64,000 bases of DNA from Pseudidiomarina taiwanensis. GTDB lineage: Bacteria; Pseudomonadota; Gammaproteobacteria; Enterobacterales; Alteromonadaceae. The DNA lies in the NCBI RefSeq assembly GCF_003987435.1, contig NZ_PIQG01000003.1, positions 1-64,000 on the forward strand, read 5' to 3'. Position 1 is the stretch's first letter. Every line of letters starts with the position of its first letter. The position numbers were made by a program, and so were the translations under genes. Shown in pieces: positions 33,169-42,723 of the stretch. The notes beneath the pieces are model-generated. The model was not told the origin of the DNA and did not search any database. It worked only from the letters and a program-made list of their open reading frames with translations.

Positions 33169-35139
33169 GTGACGTATCGGCAACAACTAGCGAGAACCTT
33201 TGCGCCCTTTATTTATGCGGGCGTAATCACGCTTGGACTGCTGAGCATAGCGCGACTTGGGCTCATTGCCTGGCAATGGCCTCGAGTTGAGACGCTCAGC
33301 GCAGCAGTTAATATTTTAGTTAATGGGATACGAGTTGACCTCAGTACCTTAGGGTACGTATTTGCTATCCCGGCGCTGCTCCATCCATGGTTAGTGGGAA
33401 CCCGCGCCGATAAAATATGGCACGCTGTACTGAAAGTTTGGCTATTTATCGCAACGATTAGCGTGCTGTTCTTTGAGCTAGCTACCCCTGCTTTTATTTA
33501 CGAATATGGGCTGCGCCCGAATCGTCTTTTTATTGAGTATCTCGAATACCCTGCCGAAGTCGGCAAAATGTTGTTGAATGGCCACTTGCTTGAAATCGTG
33601 CTGGTCTCTTTCGTGTTGGCTGGCTGCGCAAGACTGCTCTGGCGTTTTTACAGTCAATATTTAGGCCGAAGTAGTGCGCTTGAGCAAAGTCATATCTTGG
33701 CTCGGGTCAGTGGTTTTGTTGTATTGGCATTGGTGGTGACGCTCATGGCGCGCGGTACCGTAGGGCACCGGCCACTGAATCCAGCCCTAGTCTATTTCTC
33801 CACCGACCCACTGGTTAACTCTTTGACACTCAATTCAATTTACAGTGTGGCGCATGCCTACAAGCAAATGGGGGATGAGAAAAATGCGGCTAAACTCTAC
33901 GGGCAGATGCCTGAAGAACAAGTGATCGAGCTGGTTCGAAGCTCTACTCGGCAGCCACTTGAAGCATTTCAACATCCTACTTTGCCGACTTACCATGCGC
34001 GTTCACCTCTGTACCAAGGTCGACCAAAGAACTTAGTGATCGTGCTTGAAGAAAGTTTGGGAGCACAATTTGTTGGCTCTCTTGGTGGTTTACCCTTGAC
34101 CCCCGAGTTTGATCGCATTCAGCAACAAGGTTGGTCGTTTAAACGGCTTTATGCGACCGGCACGCGCTCCGTCCGCGGTATCGAGGCGGTAATTACTGGC
34201 TTTACCCCTACGCCATCGCGTGCAGTGGTGAAACTTGATAAATCCCAACAAGGTTTTTTCACTCTTGCCGCTTTGTTACAGCAGCAGGGCTATGAAACCC
34301 AATTCATCTATGGTGGAGAAAGCCATTTTGACAATATGAAGAGCTTCTTTTTAGGCAACGGATTCACTGATGTGGTTGATTTTGCCGATATCGAGAACCC
34401 AGACTTTGTCGCCTCTTGGGGCGCAAGCGATGGTGATTTGTTTCGCCAGGCAGATCGTGAGCTAAGCCAATTACATCAACAAGGTAAGCCGTTTTTTAGT
34501 TTTATTTTCACCTCCAGTAACCACGATCCATTTGAGATCCCAACTGGGGTGATTGAGCCAATTGAGTACACTGACGAGCAGCTGGCGCAATATGATGAAA
34601 ATGAACTGCGGCGGCATCAGGCAATCCAGTATGCTGATGCAGCTTTGGGAGATTTCATCGCGACCGCAAAAAACCGTGATTACTGGGATGATACGATCTT
34701 TTTGCTGGTCGCAGACCATGATGCCAAGGTGTTTGGGCGTGATTTAGTGCCAATTGATAACTTTCATATCCCCGGGGTGATTTTAAATGCCGATGTTCCG
34801 CCTCGCCAAGACCCGCGGATTGTGAGCCAAATTGACCTTGCGCCCACCTTGTTATCATTGATGGGAGTCGAGAATCGTTCACCTATGCTCGGTCATGACT
34901 TAAACGATTCCGCGGCAGGAGGCCGTGCATTGATGCAGTACGCCAATAACTTCGCCTATATGGTTGAAGACGAGGTTACAATTTTACAGCCGGGCAAGCC
35001 GCCAAGCTTTTTCTTCTATGATTACGACAGTGGCACCCTGAGCCCGAAACAGCCGAATTTAGGCCTTGCCGATACCGCTCTTGCGATTCAGCTGTGGGGC
35101 AGTATGGCTTACGAGCGCGGTTGGTATGGTACCGAGTAA
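33169..35139 (+). CDS. LTA-synthase-like membrane sulfatase/phosphoglycerol transferase
   Basis: This 656-residue inner-membrane enzyme has five N-terminal hydrophobic helices (about 1-215) followed by a periplasmic sulfatase-fold domain (about 285-600). The pattern LVIVLEESLGAQFVGSLGG includes the metal ligand Glu. YATGTRSVRGIEAVITGF has the Thr nucleophile of the LtaS/OpgB family, and VADHDAKVFG has the C-terminal metal ligands. Gram-negative members transfer phosphoglycerol or phosphoethanolamine to glycans or glycolipids; the acceptor is unknown. The start is GTG, and its ribosome site lies in an 11-bp inverted repeat. The gene ends 7 nt before the convergent yhiN. Confidence 0.88.
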   Translation: MTYRQQLARTFAPFIYAGVITLGLLSIARLGLIAWQWPRVETLSAAVNILVNGIRVDLSTLGYVFAIPALLHPWLVGTRADKIWHAVLKVWLFIATISVLFFELATPAFIYEYGLRPNRLFIEYLEYPAEVGKMLLNGHLLEIVLVSFVLAGCARLLWRFYSQYLGRSSALEQSHILARVSGFVVLALVVTLMARGTVGHRPLNPALVYFSTDPLVNSLTLNSIYSVAHAYKQMGDEKNAAKLYGQMPEEQVIELVRSSTRQPLEAFQHPTLPTYHARSPLYQGRPKNLVIVLEESLGAQFVGSLGGLPLTPEFDRIQQQGWSFKRLYATGTRSVRGIEAVITGFTPTPSRAVVKLDKSQQGFFTLAALLQQQGYETQFIYGGESHFDNMKSFFLGNGFTDVVDFADIENPDFVASWGASDGDLFRQADRELSQLHQQGKPFFSFIFTSSNHDPFEIPTGVIEPIEYTDEQLAQYDENELRRHQAIQYADAALGDFIATAKNRDYWDDTIFLLVADHDAKVFGRDLVPIDNFHIPGVILNADVPPRQDPRIVSQIDLAPTLLSLMGVENRSPMLGHDLNDSAAGGRALMQYANNFAYMVEDEVTILQPGKPPSFFFYDYDSGTLSPKQPNLGLADTALAIQLWGSMAYERGWYGTE

Positions 35140-35146
35140 GCAGCGA

Positions 35147-36328
35147 TCAAACACTCTGCCCACAGACCCAGCCGCTCGACCATGCCCATTGGAAGTTGTA
35201 GCCGCCTAGCCAACCGGTGACGTCGACGACTTCACCGATAAAATATAAGCCTGGCTGGCGCTTACTTTCCATGGTTTTTGAGCTGAGTTCATCGGTGTCG
35301 ACTCCACCAAGAGTGACTTCTGCGGTGCGATAGCCCTCGGTGCCATTTGGTCTGAGCGACCAGGCATTAAGTTGCGCAGCGACCTCATCGAACCGGTTAT
35401 TGCTGCAATCCGCAAGGTTCGCATTGGGCCATTGGTGGATCTCGCTCAAGCTGGTGACTAAGCGCTTGGGCAACCATTCTTGCAGGGCACTGTGCAAACC
35501 AAGCTTAGGCCGTTGCTGACGGAGTTCTCTTAATGCACTGGCGACATTCGTTTGCGGCAATAAATTTATTGCCACGGCTTCACCTGGTAGCCAATACGAC
35601 GAAATTTGCAAAATTGCCGGACCGCTCACACCACGATGAGTAAATAGCATCGCTTCTTTAAAATGCGCGCGGGCATTACTTGCCTCCACATCTACCGATA
35701 ACCCCGAAATTTCAGCAAAGACTTCTTTCTCTTGCGGTTGCAAGGTAAAAGGCACTAATCCAGCACGCACCGGCAGCACGGTATGGCCAAACTGCTCGGC
35801 CAGTTGATAGCCAAGTGGTGTTGCCCCGAGTTTTGGCATCGATAGCCCACCGCAGGCGACGACCAATTTGCTCGCGCTATAGGTGCCGGCAGAGGTGGTC
35901 ACATGGTAGTTCTGTTGCTGGGAATCAACCGCTAACACCTCAGTTCGTAATTGAACTTTGGCACCGGCTTGCTGACACTCTTGTAGCAGCATCCGCACAA
36001 TATCTTTTGCCGAGTCATCACAAAATAATTGGCCCAGTGTTTTTTCGTGGTACGCAATGCCATGCTTTTGCACCAGCGCGATAAAGTCCCACTGGGTGTA
36101 GCGGCTGAGTGCTGACTTACAGAAGTGCGGGTTTTGCGAGAGATAATTCTCAGGGCTGGCATACATATTGGTGAAATTGCAGCGCCCGCCACCCGAAATC
36201 AGAATCTTTTTACCGGCTTGTTTGGCGTGATCGAGCACCAGCACCGACTTGCCCCGATAGCCTGCAGTGGCCGCGCAGTGTAGACCTGCCGCACCGGCCC
36301 CAATCACAATTACATCATAGTGGGCCAT
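35147..36328 (-). CDS. yhiN: YhiN/BaiN-family flavoprotein
   Basis: This 393-residue FAD-binding protein of the HI0933/YhiN family has an N-terminal dinucleotide fold DVIVIGAGAAGLHCA. The family marks KKILISGGGRCNFTN and, at the end, EVVDVTGWLGGYNFQWAWSSG are present. Related BaiN proteins act on bile acids in gut bacteria, but the role of proteobacterial YhiN is unknown. It overlaps rsmJ by 14 nt and is the last gene of the aroKB-dam-elaA-rsmJ run. Confidence 0.92.
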   Translation of the reverse strand: MAHYDVIVIGAGAAGLHCAATAGYRGKSVLVLDHAKQAGKKILISGGGRCNFTNMYASPENYLSQNPHFCKSALSRYTQWDFIALVQKHGIAYHEKTLGQLFCDDSAKDIVRMLLQECQQAGAKVQLRTEVLAVDSQQQNYHVTTSAGTYSASKLVVACGGLSMPKLGATPLGYQLAEQFGHTVLPVRAGLVPFTLQPQEKEVFAEISGLSVDVEASNARAHFKEAMLFTHRGVSGPAILQISSYWLPGEAVAINLLPQTNVASALRELRQQRPKLGLHSALQEWLPKRLVTSLSEIHQWPNANLADCSNNRFDEVAAQLNAWSLRPNGTEGYRTAEVTLGGVDTDELSSKTMESKRQPGLYFIGEVVDVTGWLGGYNFQWAWSSGWVCGQSV

Positions 36329-36992
36329 GCCAAGATGCCCTCAAATAAATGTCAAAACGGTGCTTTTTACTTTTCACTTGTGCATCAGGTTCAACCCCGG
36401 CCAAGAACTCTGCGTGATTTGGCCGCTTCACCACCACCCGATGCTGGGCGAGCGCACGGGCCGGTTCAAGTAGCGCATCGGCATCAAGATCGGCGCCGAC
36501 CAGGTGTTGAAACATCTGCATATCTTTTTTGACCGCGGCTTTGTGTTTGCGATCGCCTTTTGGGTACATAGGGTCAAGATAAACCACATCGATCGGCTGC
36601 CGTGGTTGGTAATCGCCCGATAGGCAATGGTCGCCAGCGAAATACAGTCGTTCAGCCAGCTTTGGGTCATCGCGTTGTAAGCGTTGCAGCGCATCTTTAA
36701 GCAGTGCTTGCACGGTCGCTTGGCGCTCGTTGAGACCGACCGTTGCGCCCAAGCGTGCGAGCACGAGCGCATCCCGACCGAGTCCAGCTGTGCCATCAAG
36801 AATGTGCGGATGTTTAAGCTTGGCCATACCGCAGGCCCGGGCAATGGCTTCATCTTTCACTTGAGCATGCAGTGCGCGATAGGCATTTGCGCCCTCACAA
36901 AAGTCGATCACCAAGGGGTGCATTTCTGGGTGCGCATGCCACTGCAGACCAAGCCCGTGTTCAGTCTCGACTAGACTAAACTCACTGCTCAT
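36315..36992 (-). CDS. rsmJ: 16S rRNA m2G1516 methyltransferase
   Basis: This 225-residue SAM methyltransferase of the RsmJ (YhiQ) family modifies G1516 of 16S rRNA. It has HILDGTAGLGRDALVLA as SAM motif I and VYLDPMYPKGDRKHKAAVKK as catalytic motif IV (DPMYP). It is slightly shorter at the N-terminus than the Escherichia coli protein. It overlaps elaA by 4 nt and yhiN by 14 nt, so it is probably co-translated. Confidence 0.95.
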   Translation of the reverse strand: MSSEFSLVETEHGLGLQWHAHPEMHPLVIDFCEGANAYRALHAQVKDEAIARACGMAKLKHPHILDGTAGLGRDALVLARLGATVGLNERQATVQALLKDALQRLQRDDPKLAERLYFAGDHCLSGDYQPRQPIDVVYLDPMYPKGDRKHKAAVKKDMQMFQHLVGADLDADALLEPARALAQHRVVVKRPNHAEFLAGVEPDAQVKSKKHRFDIYLRASWHGPL

Positions 36993-37435
36993 GCAGGGCG
37001 CTCCATATCGACATGGGGGATATCATCTTCAAGGTATTCGGCGCTGATTTCGACAAAGCCAAAGCTTTGATAAAAGCGGCGCAAATAAACTTGTGCGCCC
37101 AGCCGAATAGGGGTGTTTGGAGCGGCTTGTTCGCACCAAGCAATCGCTCGCCGCATCAGCTCTTGGCCAAGCCCTTGGCCACGCACTTTGCCCGCGCTAA
37201 TTACTCGCCCGATGCGGGCATAAGGGGTTGCTGTAGTTGGCATAAACAAGCGCGCGTAGGCAACCATATCGCCTTCGTCGTCTGTAGCCCAAAGGTGCAT
37301 GGCCTGCTGGTCTAAGCCATCGGCATCGAGATAAGGGCAGGTTTGCTCGACCACAAACACTTCCTGACGCAATTTAAGAAGGGCATAGAGCTGCTCTAAG
37401 GTCAGTTTGTTAAATGGTTTGATTTCCCAGATCAT
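36989..37435 (-). CDS. elaA: ElaA-family GNAT acetyltransferase
   Basis: This 148-residue acetyltransferase of the ElaA family has the N-terminal family motif LYALLKLRQEVFVVEQ. ARIGRVISAGKVRGQGLGQEL carries the acetyl-CoA-binding R-x-x-G-x-G/A, and the C-terminus has QVYLRRFYQSFGF. Its substrate is unknown. It overlaps dam and rsmJ by 4 nt each. Confidence 0.93.
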   Translation of the reverse strand: MIWEIKPFNKLTLEQLYALLKLRQEVFVVEQTCPYLDADGLDQQAMHLWATDDEGDMVAYARLFMPTTATPYARIGRVISAGKVRGQGLGQELMRRAIAWCEQAAPNTPIRLGAQVYLRRFYQSFGFVEISAEYLEDDIPHVDMERPA

Positions 37436-38298
37436 AGCGCTTTTTTCTGTAATTTATCGGTAATATCGATGACGTTCGAGGCATTTGGCGTGTAAAGCGC
37501 CAAGACTTCGGCGACCTTGCCACGGCTTGAGCCCTTTTGACTGATAAAGCGCGTCACTTGCAGTTTATGAATGTCGGCATCGCGATATAGCACGCGGGTT
37601 AGGTCGGTATCGTGATTGCTAATCAACACCGGGATGCCGCGCTTATGCGCTGCGTGTGCTGCGCGCCGCGCCAATTCATGCTGATGCTCAAGGTTAAAGC
37701 CGCCACTGGCATAACTGGTAAAGTTGGCCGTGGTCGTCAGCGGTGCATAGGGCGGATCACAATAAATCACATCACCCTGTCGCGCCCGGCGAAAAACTTT
37801 TTCGAAGCTCATACAGGTAAAGGTGGCGCGCTTGGCTTTCTCGGCAAAGGCCTCTATTTCAGCCTGCGGAAAATAAGGGCGCTTGTACTGACCGAAGGGG
37901 ACGTTAAAGGCACCGCTTTGGTTATAGCGACACAAGCCGTTGTAGCCATGTCGATTAAGATATAAAAACAGCACCGCACGCTCGTAACTATCATGACTTT
38001 GGTTAAACCGTTTGCGCAGCGCGTAATAGGCATCAGCGTGGTTGTTGCGCGCTGAGAACAAGCCCATGGCGTCGTCAATAAAGGTCTTAGGGCGGCGTTT
38101 GACGGCTTTAAACAGGCCAATCAGATCAGGGTTCACATCATTGAGCACATAGCGCTCATAATCGGTATTTAAAAATACCGAGCCAGCGCCAACAAAGGGT
38201 TCAATTAAGGTGCGGCCGGGGGGCAACAAGCTCCGAATCGGGTCGACTAAACTGTATTTACCGCCTGCCCATTTCAGAAAGGCGCGTTGCTTGTTCAT
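37432..38298 (-). CDS. dam: Dam, GATC adenine-N6 DNA methyltransferase
   Basis: This 288-residue enzyme methylates adenine in GATC, marking strands for mismatch repair and timing replication. It begins MNKQRAFLKWAGGKYSLVD, with FLKWAGGK as the SAM-binding motif I. The catalytic motif DPPYAPL lies near residue 183 and EPFVGAGSVF near 35. ATG 38298 is chosen because the WAGGK start suits Dam and it lies 1 nt after the aroB stop. Here dam follows aroB directly, with no damX gene between. Confidence 0.97.
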   Translation of the reverse strand: MNKQRAFLKWAGGKYSLVDPIRSLLPPGRTLIEPFVGAGSVFLNTDYERYVLNDVNPDLIGLFKAVKRRPKTFIDDAMGLFSARNNHADAYYALRKRFNQSHDSYERAVLFLYLNRHGYNGLCRYNQSGAFNVPFGQYKRPYFPQAEIEAFAEKAKRATFTCMSFEKVFRRARQGDVIYCDPPYAPLTTTANFTSYASGGFNLEHQHELARRAAHAAHKRGIPVLISNHDTDLTRVLYRDADIHKLQVTRFISQKGSSRGKVAEVLALYTPNASNVIDITDKLQKKAL

Positions 38299-38299
38299 G

Positions 38300-39421
38300 C
38301 TATGACTCAACTTCGCTTGCGTGGATTGCTTGCGCAATCAGGGACCAGTCGCTTTCGCTGCGAACTTCGGCCTGACCGATAGCGGTGGGCAGAATAAAGC
38401 GTATCTGTCCTGCTTTGACTTTTTTATCACGTTGCATCAGCTGCTGCCACTGCGCTAGGTCGAGCTTAGGCGCGCGAGTTGGCAGCTTGAATGCTTGCAA
38501 CAATTGCTCGATACGCTCGACCGCCTGTTGTGGAAGCTCACCTTTAAGCTGCATTAAGCGCGCAGCAATCACCATACCGACTGCAACGGCTTCACCATGG
38601 TGCCAACTATGGTGGTCGTTGCGCTGATGAAAAGCGGTCTCAATGGCATGGCCAAAGGTGTGGCCTAGGTTGAGCAGCGCCCGTCGCCCTTGTTCGCGTT
38701 CATCTTCAGCAACGATTTCCGCTTTGATCTCACAGCTGCGCCTAATAGCGTAGGTCAGTGCAGTCGTATCGCGGGCAAGCAGCGCCGCTTGATTTTGCTC
38801 CAGCCAGGAGAAAAAGTCGGCATCAGCGATGATTCCGTATTTCACTACTTCAGCGAGCCCGCAACTGAGTTCGCGATTGGCCAGTGTGGTAAGGCATTGA
38901 GTATCGATTAATACGGTCTGCGGTTGGTAAAACGCACCGACAAGGTTTTTGCCGCCTTGTAAGTTAATTGCCGTTTTGCCGCCTACTGAGCTATCTACCT
39001 GTGCAAGTAGAGTGGTTGGGATTTGATAGAAATCGACGCCACGTTGGTAACTTGCCGCAATAAATCCGGCTAAGTCGCCAACGACACCGCCACCGAGCGC
39101 AACGACCGCACAATCACGATTAAACCCTAAGCTACAGAGTCGTTCGAGTGCTTGTTCAAACCACTCCATCGATTTGGCGTGTTCGCCATCTGGCACTTCA
39201 AATACTTCGATCTGATGCGCAGCTAAGGCGCGTTGGAGTGGTTGTAAATAATGAGCGGCAACCGTGGCGTTGGTCAGCACAAATACTTGCTTCGGTAAGG
39301 CGCTGTGTTGATGTGGGTTATGCAGTAGGGTTGCGGCTTGGTCTAAAATACCGGCGCCAATATGAATGGGATAGCTGCGCTCATTTAACCCGACAAGCAA
39401 GGTCTGCAGTGAGGTGGTCAT
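38300..39421 (-). CDS. aroB: 3-dehydroquinate synthase
   Basis: It converts DAHP to 3-dehydroquinate, the second step of the shikimate pathway, using NAD and a divalent metal. The 373-residue protein has VVALGGGVVGDLAGFIAASY (NAD site), TTLLAQVDSSVGGKTAIN, and metal-binding HTFGHAIE and HGEAVAVGM. Normal length. It lies 32 nt after aroK, the conserved aroK-aroB pair. Confidence 0.98.
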   Translation of the reverse strand: MTTSLQTLLVGLNERSYPIHIGAGILDQAATLLHNPHQHSALPKQVFVLTNATVAAHYLQPLQRALAAHQIEVFEVPDGEHAKSMEWFEQALERLCSLGFNRDCAVVALGGGVVGDLAGFIAASYQRGVDFYQIPTTLLAQVDSSVGGKTAINLQGGKNLVGAFYQPQTVLIDTQCLTTLANRELSCGLAEVVKYGIIADADFFSWLEQNQAALLARDTTALTYAIRRSCEIKAEIVAEDEREQGRRALLNLGHTFGHAIETAFHQRNDHHSWHHGEAVAVGMVIAARLMQLKGELPQQAVERIEQLLQAFKLPTRAPKLDLAQWQQLMQRDKKVKAGQIRFILPTAIGQAEVRSESDWSLIAQAIHASEVES

Positions 39422-39453
39422 GAGCGCTCCTTTAGCTAGTGAGCTGTAGCCTC

Positions 39454-39972
39454 CTACAGCCCGATTTTTTCAATAATTTCATCGACCACGACTTTCGCGC
39501 CCTGGTCATCGGTGTGAACCGTCACATCGGCAATCTCTTCGTACAAAGGATTACGCTCTTCAGCAAGATTTTCAAGCACTTCACGCGGATTATCTGCTTC
39601 GGCAATCAGTGGTCGACGTTTATCACGCTGGGTGCGCGCCACTTGCTTGTCGATAGTGGTTTGCAGGTAAACAACAATCCCGCGGGCTGAGAGGCGATTA
39701 CGGCTCTCTTTGCTGAGGATCGAACCACCGCCGGTGGCAAGCACGATACCGCTTAATTCGGTCAACTCTTCGATGACTTTCTCTTCACGAGCACGGAAGC
39801 CTTCTTCTCCCTCGAGCTCGAATACCCACGCAATATCTGCACCGGTACGGCGTTCGATTTCAGCATCAGTATCGTAGAATTCGAGATGGAGTTGGCGTGC
39901 TAATTGACGCCCGATGGTGCTTTTGCCTGCCCCCATGGGGCCAACTAAGAAAATATTACGTTTTTCAGCCAT
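39454..39972 (-). CDS. aroK: Shikimate kinase I
   Basis: This 172-residue kinase phosphorylates shikimate in chorismate synthesis. Walker A is [16 protein letters not shown] (residues about 11-26). [11 protein letters not shown] binds Mg and shikimate, and ATGGGSILS is the shikimate-binding Gly motif. A lid Arg lies in RDKRRPL. Position between pilQ and aroB marks it as AroK. A 127-bp gap separates it from pilQ, long enough for its own promoter. Confidence 0.98.
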   Translation of the reverse strand: MAEKRNIFLVGPMGAGKSTIGRQLARQLHLEFYDTDAEIERRTGADIAWVFELEGEEGFRAREEKVIEELTELSGIVLATGGGSILSKESRNRLSARGIVVYLQTTIDKQVARTQRDKRRPLIAEADNPREVLENLAEERNPLYEEIADVTVHTDDQGAKVVVDEIIEKIGL

Positions 39973-40099
39973 GTTGTTGCTTACATCACTCGTTAAAATA
40001 GCTGTGACTCACGGAATCCGGAGTGTCTTTTGACCTTCCTTAAACCAACCAATAAAAAAGTGGGCGGATTATCGCAAGTCACAACTTTTTAAGCAAGAA

Positions 40100-42181
40100 C
40101 TAAGGCATTTCTGTCACGATTCGAGGTGTAACAAAAATCAACAATTCGCGTTTTTCGTTAATTTGGCTCTCATTACGGAACAATACCCCCACATAGGGAA
40201 TATCACCTAGCAGCGGAACTTTCGAAATATCGTTCAGAATTTGCTGTTGATAAATTCCGCCAAGCACAATCGTTTCGCCGTTTTCAACCAAGACTTGGGT
40301 GCCAATTTCTTGGGTATCGATCGACACTGCCGGGCCAGTTGGCGTAGAAACGGTATCCCCTCGGGTATTCTGGGTGATCACCAAATCCAAGATAACGCGA
40401 TTATCAGGAGTGATTTGTGGTGTGACCTCGAGCCCCAACACCGCTTTTTTGAACTGCACCGAGGTTGCTCCAGAAGAGGCACTCTCAACATACGGGATCT
40501 CAGTCCCCTGCTCGATATAAGCCGACTTTTGGTTGGCCGTGGTAATCCGTGGACTGGCAATGATTTCACCTTTGTTCTCGCGCTCTAGAGCCGAAAGTTC
40601 AAGGTCAAGTAAGCGGCCATCGGAGAGTTTGGCAACTTGGAATCCGAACGTGGCCGCCGGGTTCGCAATCGGTAAGTTGACGTTATAGAAACCACTGGTA
40701 TCGGTCCCCGTCCCTGCCGGTACAATCCCATCTGGAGCGACTTCAGGATTGCTCAAGCCCCACATGATCCCCAGTTCATCACTGATATTATCGCGCACAG
40801 TCACCATCCGTGCTTCAATAATGACCTGTTTTACGGGCACATCAAGCGCACGCACCATTTGTTCGACAATCTCGATTTGCCGTTCAGTATCACGAACCAA
40901 CAAGGTATTGGTGCGGTCATCGACGGTTACAGCGCCGCGTGACGACAATAGGTCTGAACTATCGGTCCGTAAGATCCCTGCAATTTCACTCGCTTTTGCA
41001 TAGTTTACTTGAATATAAGCACTGGTTAGTGGAGCAAGCTCTGCCAAACGCTGCGACGCTTCAAGTTGCGCCGCTTCACGGTCGGCGAGTTCATCCGATG
41101 GCGCCACAATCAAAATATTGCCGTCAATTCGCTTATCTAAACCACGAACGCGCAAGATAGTGGCTAAGGCGCGCTCCCACGGAACATTTTCAAGGCGCAG
41201 GGTGATATTGCCGGTGACAGATTCACTTGCGACGAGGTTGAGGTTGTTCTCGTCGGCAAGAATTTGCAGTAACTGGCGTACTGGCACGTCCTGGAAATTG
41301 AGCGAGATCGGCTGGCTATCGTTTGCGCCAGCTTGCTCTGCCATTAAGGCGGCACGGTCACGTAACGTCAGTACCAGTTGCTCGCCAACTTGCTCGAGCT
41401 GATGCACGAATGGAGCTTTACCGCGCAAGACAATACGGACGTCATCTTGTTCACGGAAGGTCTCAATATTGGCGATTGGCGTCGCAAATTGGCTAACGTC
41501 TAAGACGTACAAAAGATCGTCCGGCAAGGTGACGTCATATAGGGTCAACTCGAGGCTTTCACCACGCGCTTGCACTTGGTGCTCAACCTGGTCAGAAACT
41601 GCGATACTTAAACGACCGCTATCGTCCAAGCCCCGCATAAAGTTAATATCCGTTACCTGAGTAGAAAAGTTAGCGACAGGCTGCGCAGAGCGAGTGGTCA
41701 CTTGGGCAACTTGTTCTGGCTCAACAGCGGCGGTTGGCTGCTTTGCAGGCTCTTGCGCTGGTGCTTGGCGAGGTGCTGCTTGAGCTGTTTTGGCGTTAGC
41801 TAGATCCGCGGCGACGAAAACCAAAACCATCACCTTATCAGAGCGACTCAGTAGGTGTTCGACCGGCTGCTTCGTCCGCACTTGCACCAGTAAGTCTTCA
41901 CGCTGACGCTCGATGGAAACAGAATCCAGCAGTGGGTGACGACCTACATCTAGGGTACCTTCGGCATAATCGCTGGCCGTGCCTAACAACAAAAATTCAT
42001 GCACCAGCGGGTCGCTACTACGACGCACAACCGGCGCATCAACCCGCTGACTGAAGTGTGCTTCGAGATTAAAGCGCTTGTCGCTTAAACCAATTTGTTC
42101 AACCCGCTGCAGTTGGTTTGCCGCAACCGATAATGGCAGTAATACAGTCACAACCATTAGGATTCGATAAATAAACTTCAT
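40100..42181 (-). CDS. pilQ: PilQ, type IV pilus secretin
   Basis: This 693-residue outer-membrane secretin forms the ring through which type IV pili leave the cell. It has a signal peptide (1-20), two AMIN domains (about 25-125 and 175-275), an Ala/Pro/Gln-rich linker (130-165), an STN/N0 domain (295-365, VPVRQLLQILADENNLN), an N1 domain, and the secretin barrel (about 430-690). The barrel ends NEKRELLIFVTPRIV. It is the last gene of pilMNOPQ and abuts pilP with shared bases. Confidence 0.97.
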   Translation of the reverse strand: MKFIYRILMVVTVLLPLSVAANQLQRVEQIGLSDKRFNLEAHFSQRVDAPVVRRSSDPLVHEFLLLGTASDYAEGTLDVGRHPLLDSVSIERQREDLLVQVRTKQPVEHLLSRSDKVMVLVFVAADLANAKTAQAAPRQAPAQEPAKQPTAAVEPEQVAQVTTRSAQPVANFSTQVTDINFMRGLDDSGRLSIAVSDQVEHQVQARGESLELTLYDVTLPDDLLYVLDVSQFATPIANIETFREQDDVRIVLRGKAPFVHQLEQVGEQLVLTLRDRAALMAEQAGANDSQPISLNFQDVPVRQLLQILADENNLNLVASESVTGNITLRLENVPWERALATILRVRGLDKRIDGNILIVAPSDELADREAAQLEASQRLAELAPLTSAYIQVNYAKASEIAGILRTDSSDLLSSRGAVTVDDRTNTLLVRDTERQIEIVEQMVRALDVPVKQVIIEARMVTVRDNISDELGIMWGLSNPEVAPDGIVPAGTGTDTSGFYNVNLPIANPAATFGFQVAKLSDGRLLDLELSALERENKGEIIASPRITTANQKSAYIEQGTEIPYVESASSGATSVQFKKAVLGLEVTPQITPDNRVILDLVITQNTRGDTVSTPTGPAVSIDTQEIGTQVLVENGETIVLGGIYQQQILNDISKVPLLGDIPYVGVLFRNESQINEKRELLIFVTPRIVTEMP

Positions 42182-42723
42182 TATTCTGAACTCCCTTGCG
42201 CAGTCAGCAGGTTAATCTTGGTTTCGCGGCGTTGCCAGCAGCCATCGCCAGTCGATATCCACTCATTAAGGACAATTTGATCAGGCGAAATCGCGATGAC
42301 TTCACCTTGGTCGATGCCAATGTAGTCGCCGCGCTTGACGCGATAAAGGCGACCCTCATTTGAAATCAATAGGGCGAGATAGCCATCATCGCCGTTACGA
42401 ATCGTGCCCGAGAACGTCAGTTGGTCTAGAGCAAAGCTCTCGAGTGGATGCCGAACTCTGCGCACATTGGGCTGTGGACAGCTTGCCGCACTTATCGTTT
42501 GGGTTTGCGCTCGCATCGCGGTTTGAATAAATGGGTCGCGTGCCTGCTTACCACTGTAGCTGACGCGCTCTAATTCTGGGATTTCTGGCGCAGGAGGTAA
42601 CGGCGGCGCGGGCAGTTGTTGCACCTCTGCAGTGTAGGCTTGTAAGTCGCTTAAGTTCGCTTGGCTACAGCCACCGAGTAATAATCCGATCGTTGCTATC
42701 AGCACAAACTTCAAAGGCTTCAT
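42181..42723 (-). CDS. pilP: PilP, type IV pilus lipoprotein
   Basis: This 180-residue inner-membrane lipoprotein links the PilMNO platform to the PilQ secretin. The lipobox is LLGGC (Cys near residue 19). A Pro-rich linker (LPAPPLPPAPEIPE) comes before the beta-domain with FALDQLTFSGTI and GDYIGIDQGEV. It overlaps pilO by 4 nt. Confidence 0.96.
   Translation of the reverse strand: MKPLKFVLIATIGLLLGGCSQANLSDLQAYTAEVQQLPAPPLPPAPEIPELERVSYSGKQARDPFIQTAMRAQTQTISAASCPQPNVRRVRHPLESFALDQLTFSGTIRNGDDGYLALLISNEGRLYRVKRGDYIGIDQGEVIAISPDQIVLNEWISTGDGCWQRRETKINLLTAQGSSE

Noticed and set aside
40003-40083. TGTGACT/AGTCACA repeat between pilQ and aroK as a hairpin
   Set aside because: 7-bp arms 67 bp apart with no further pairing or T run; too weak to call a terminator or operator.
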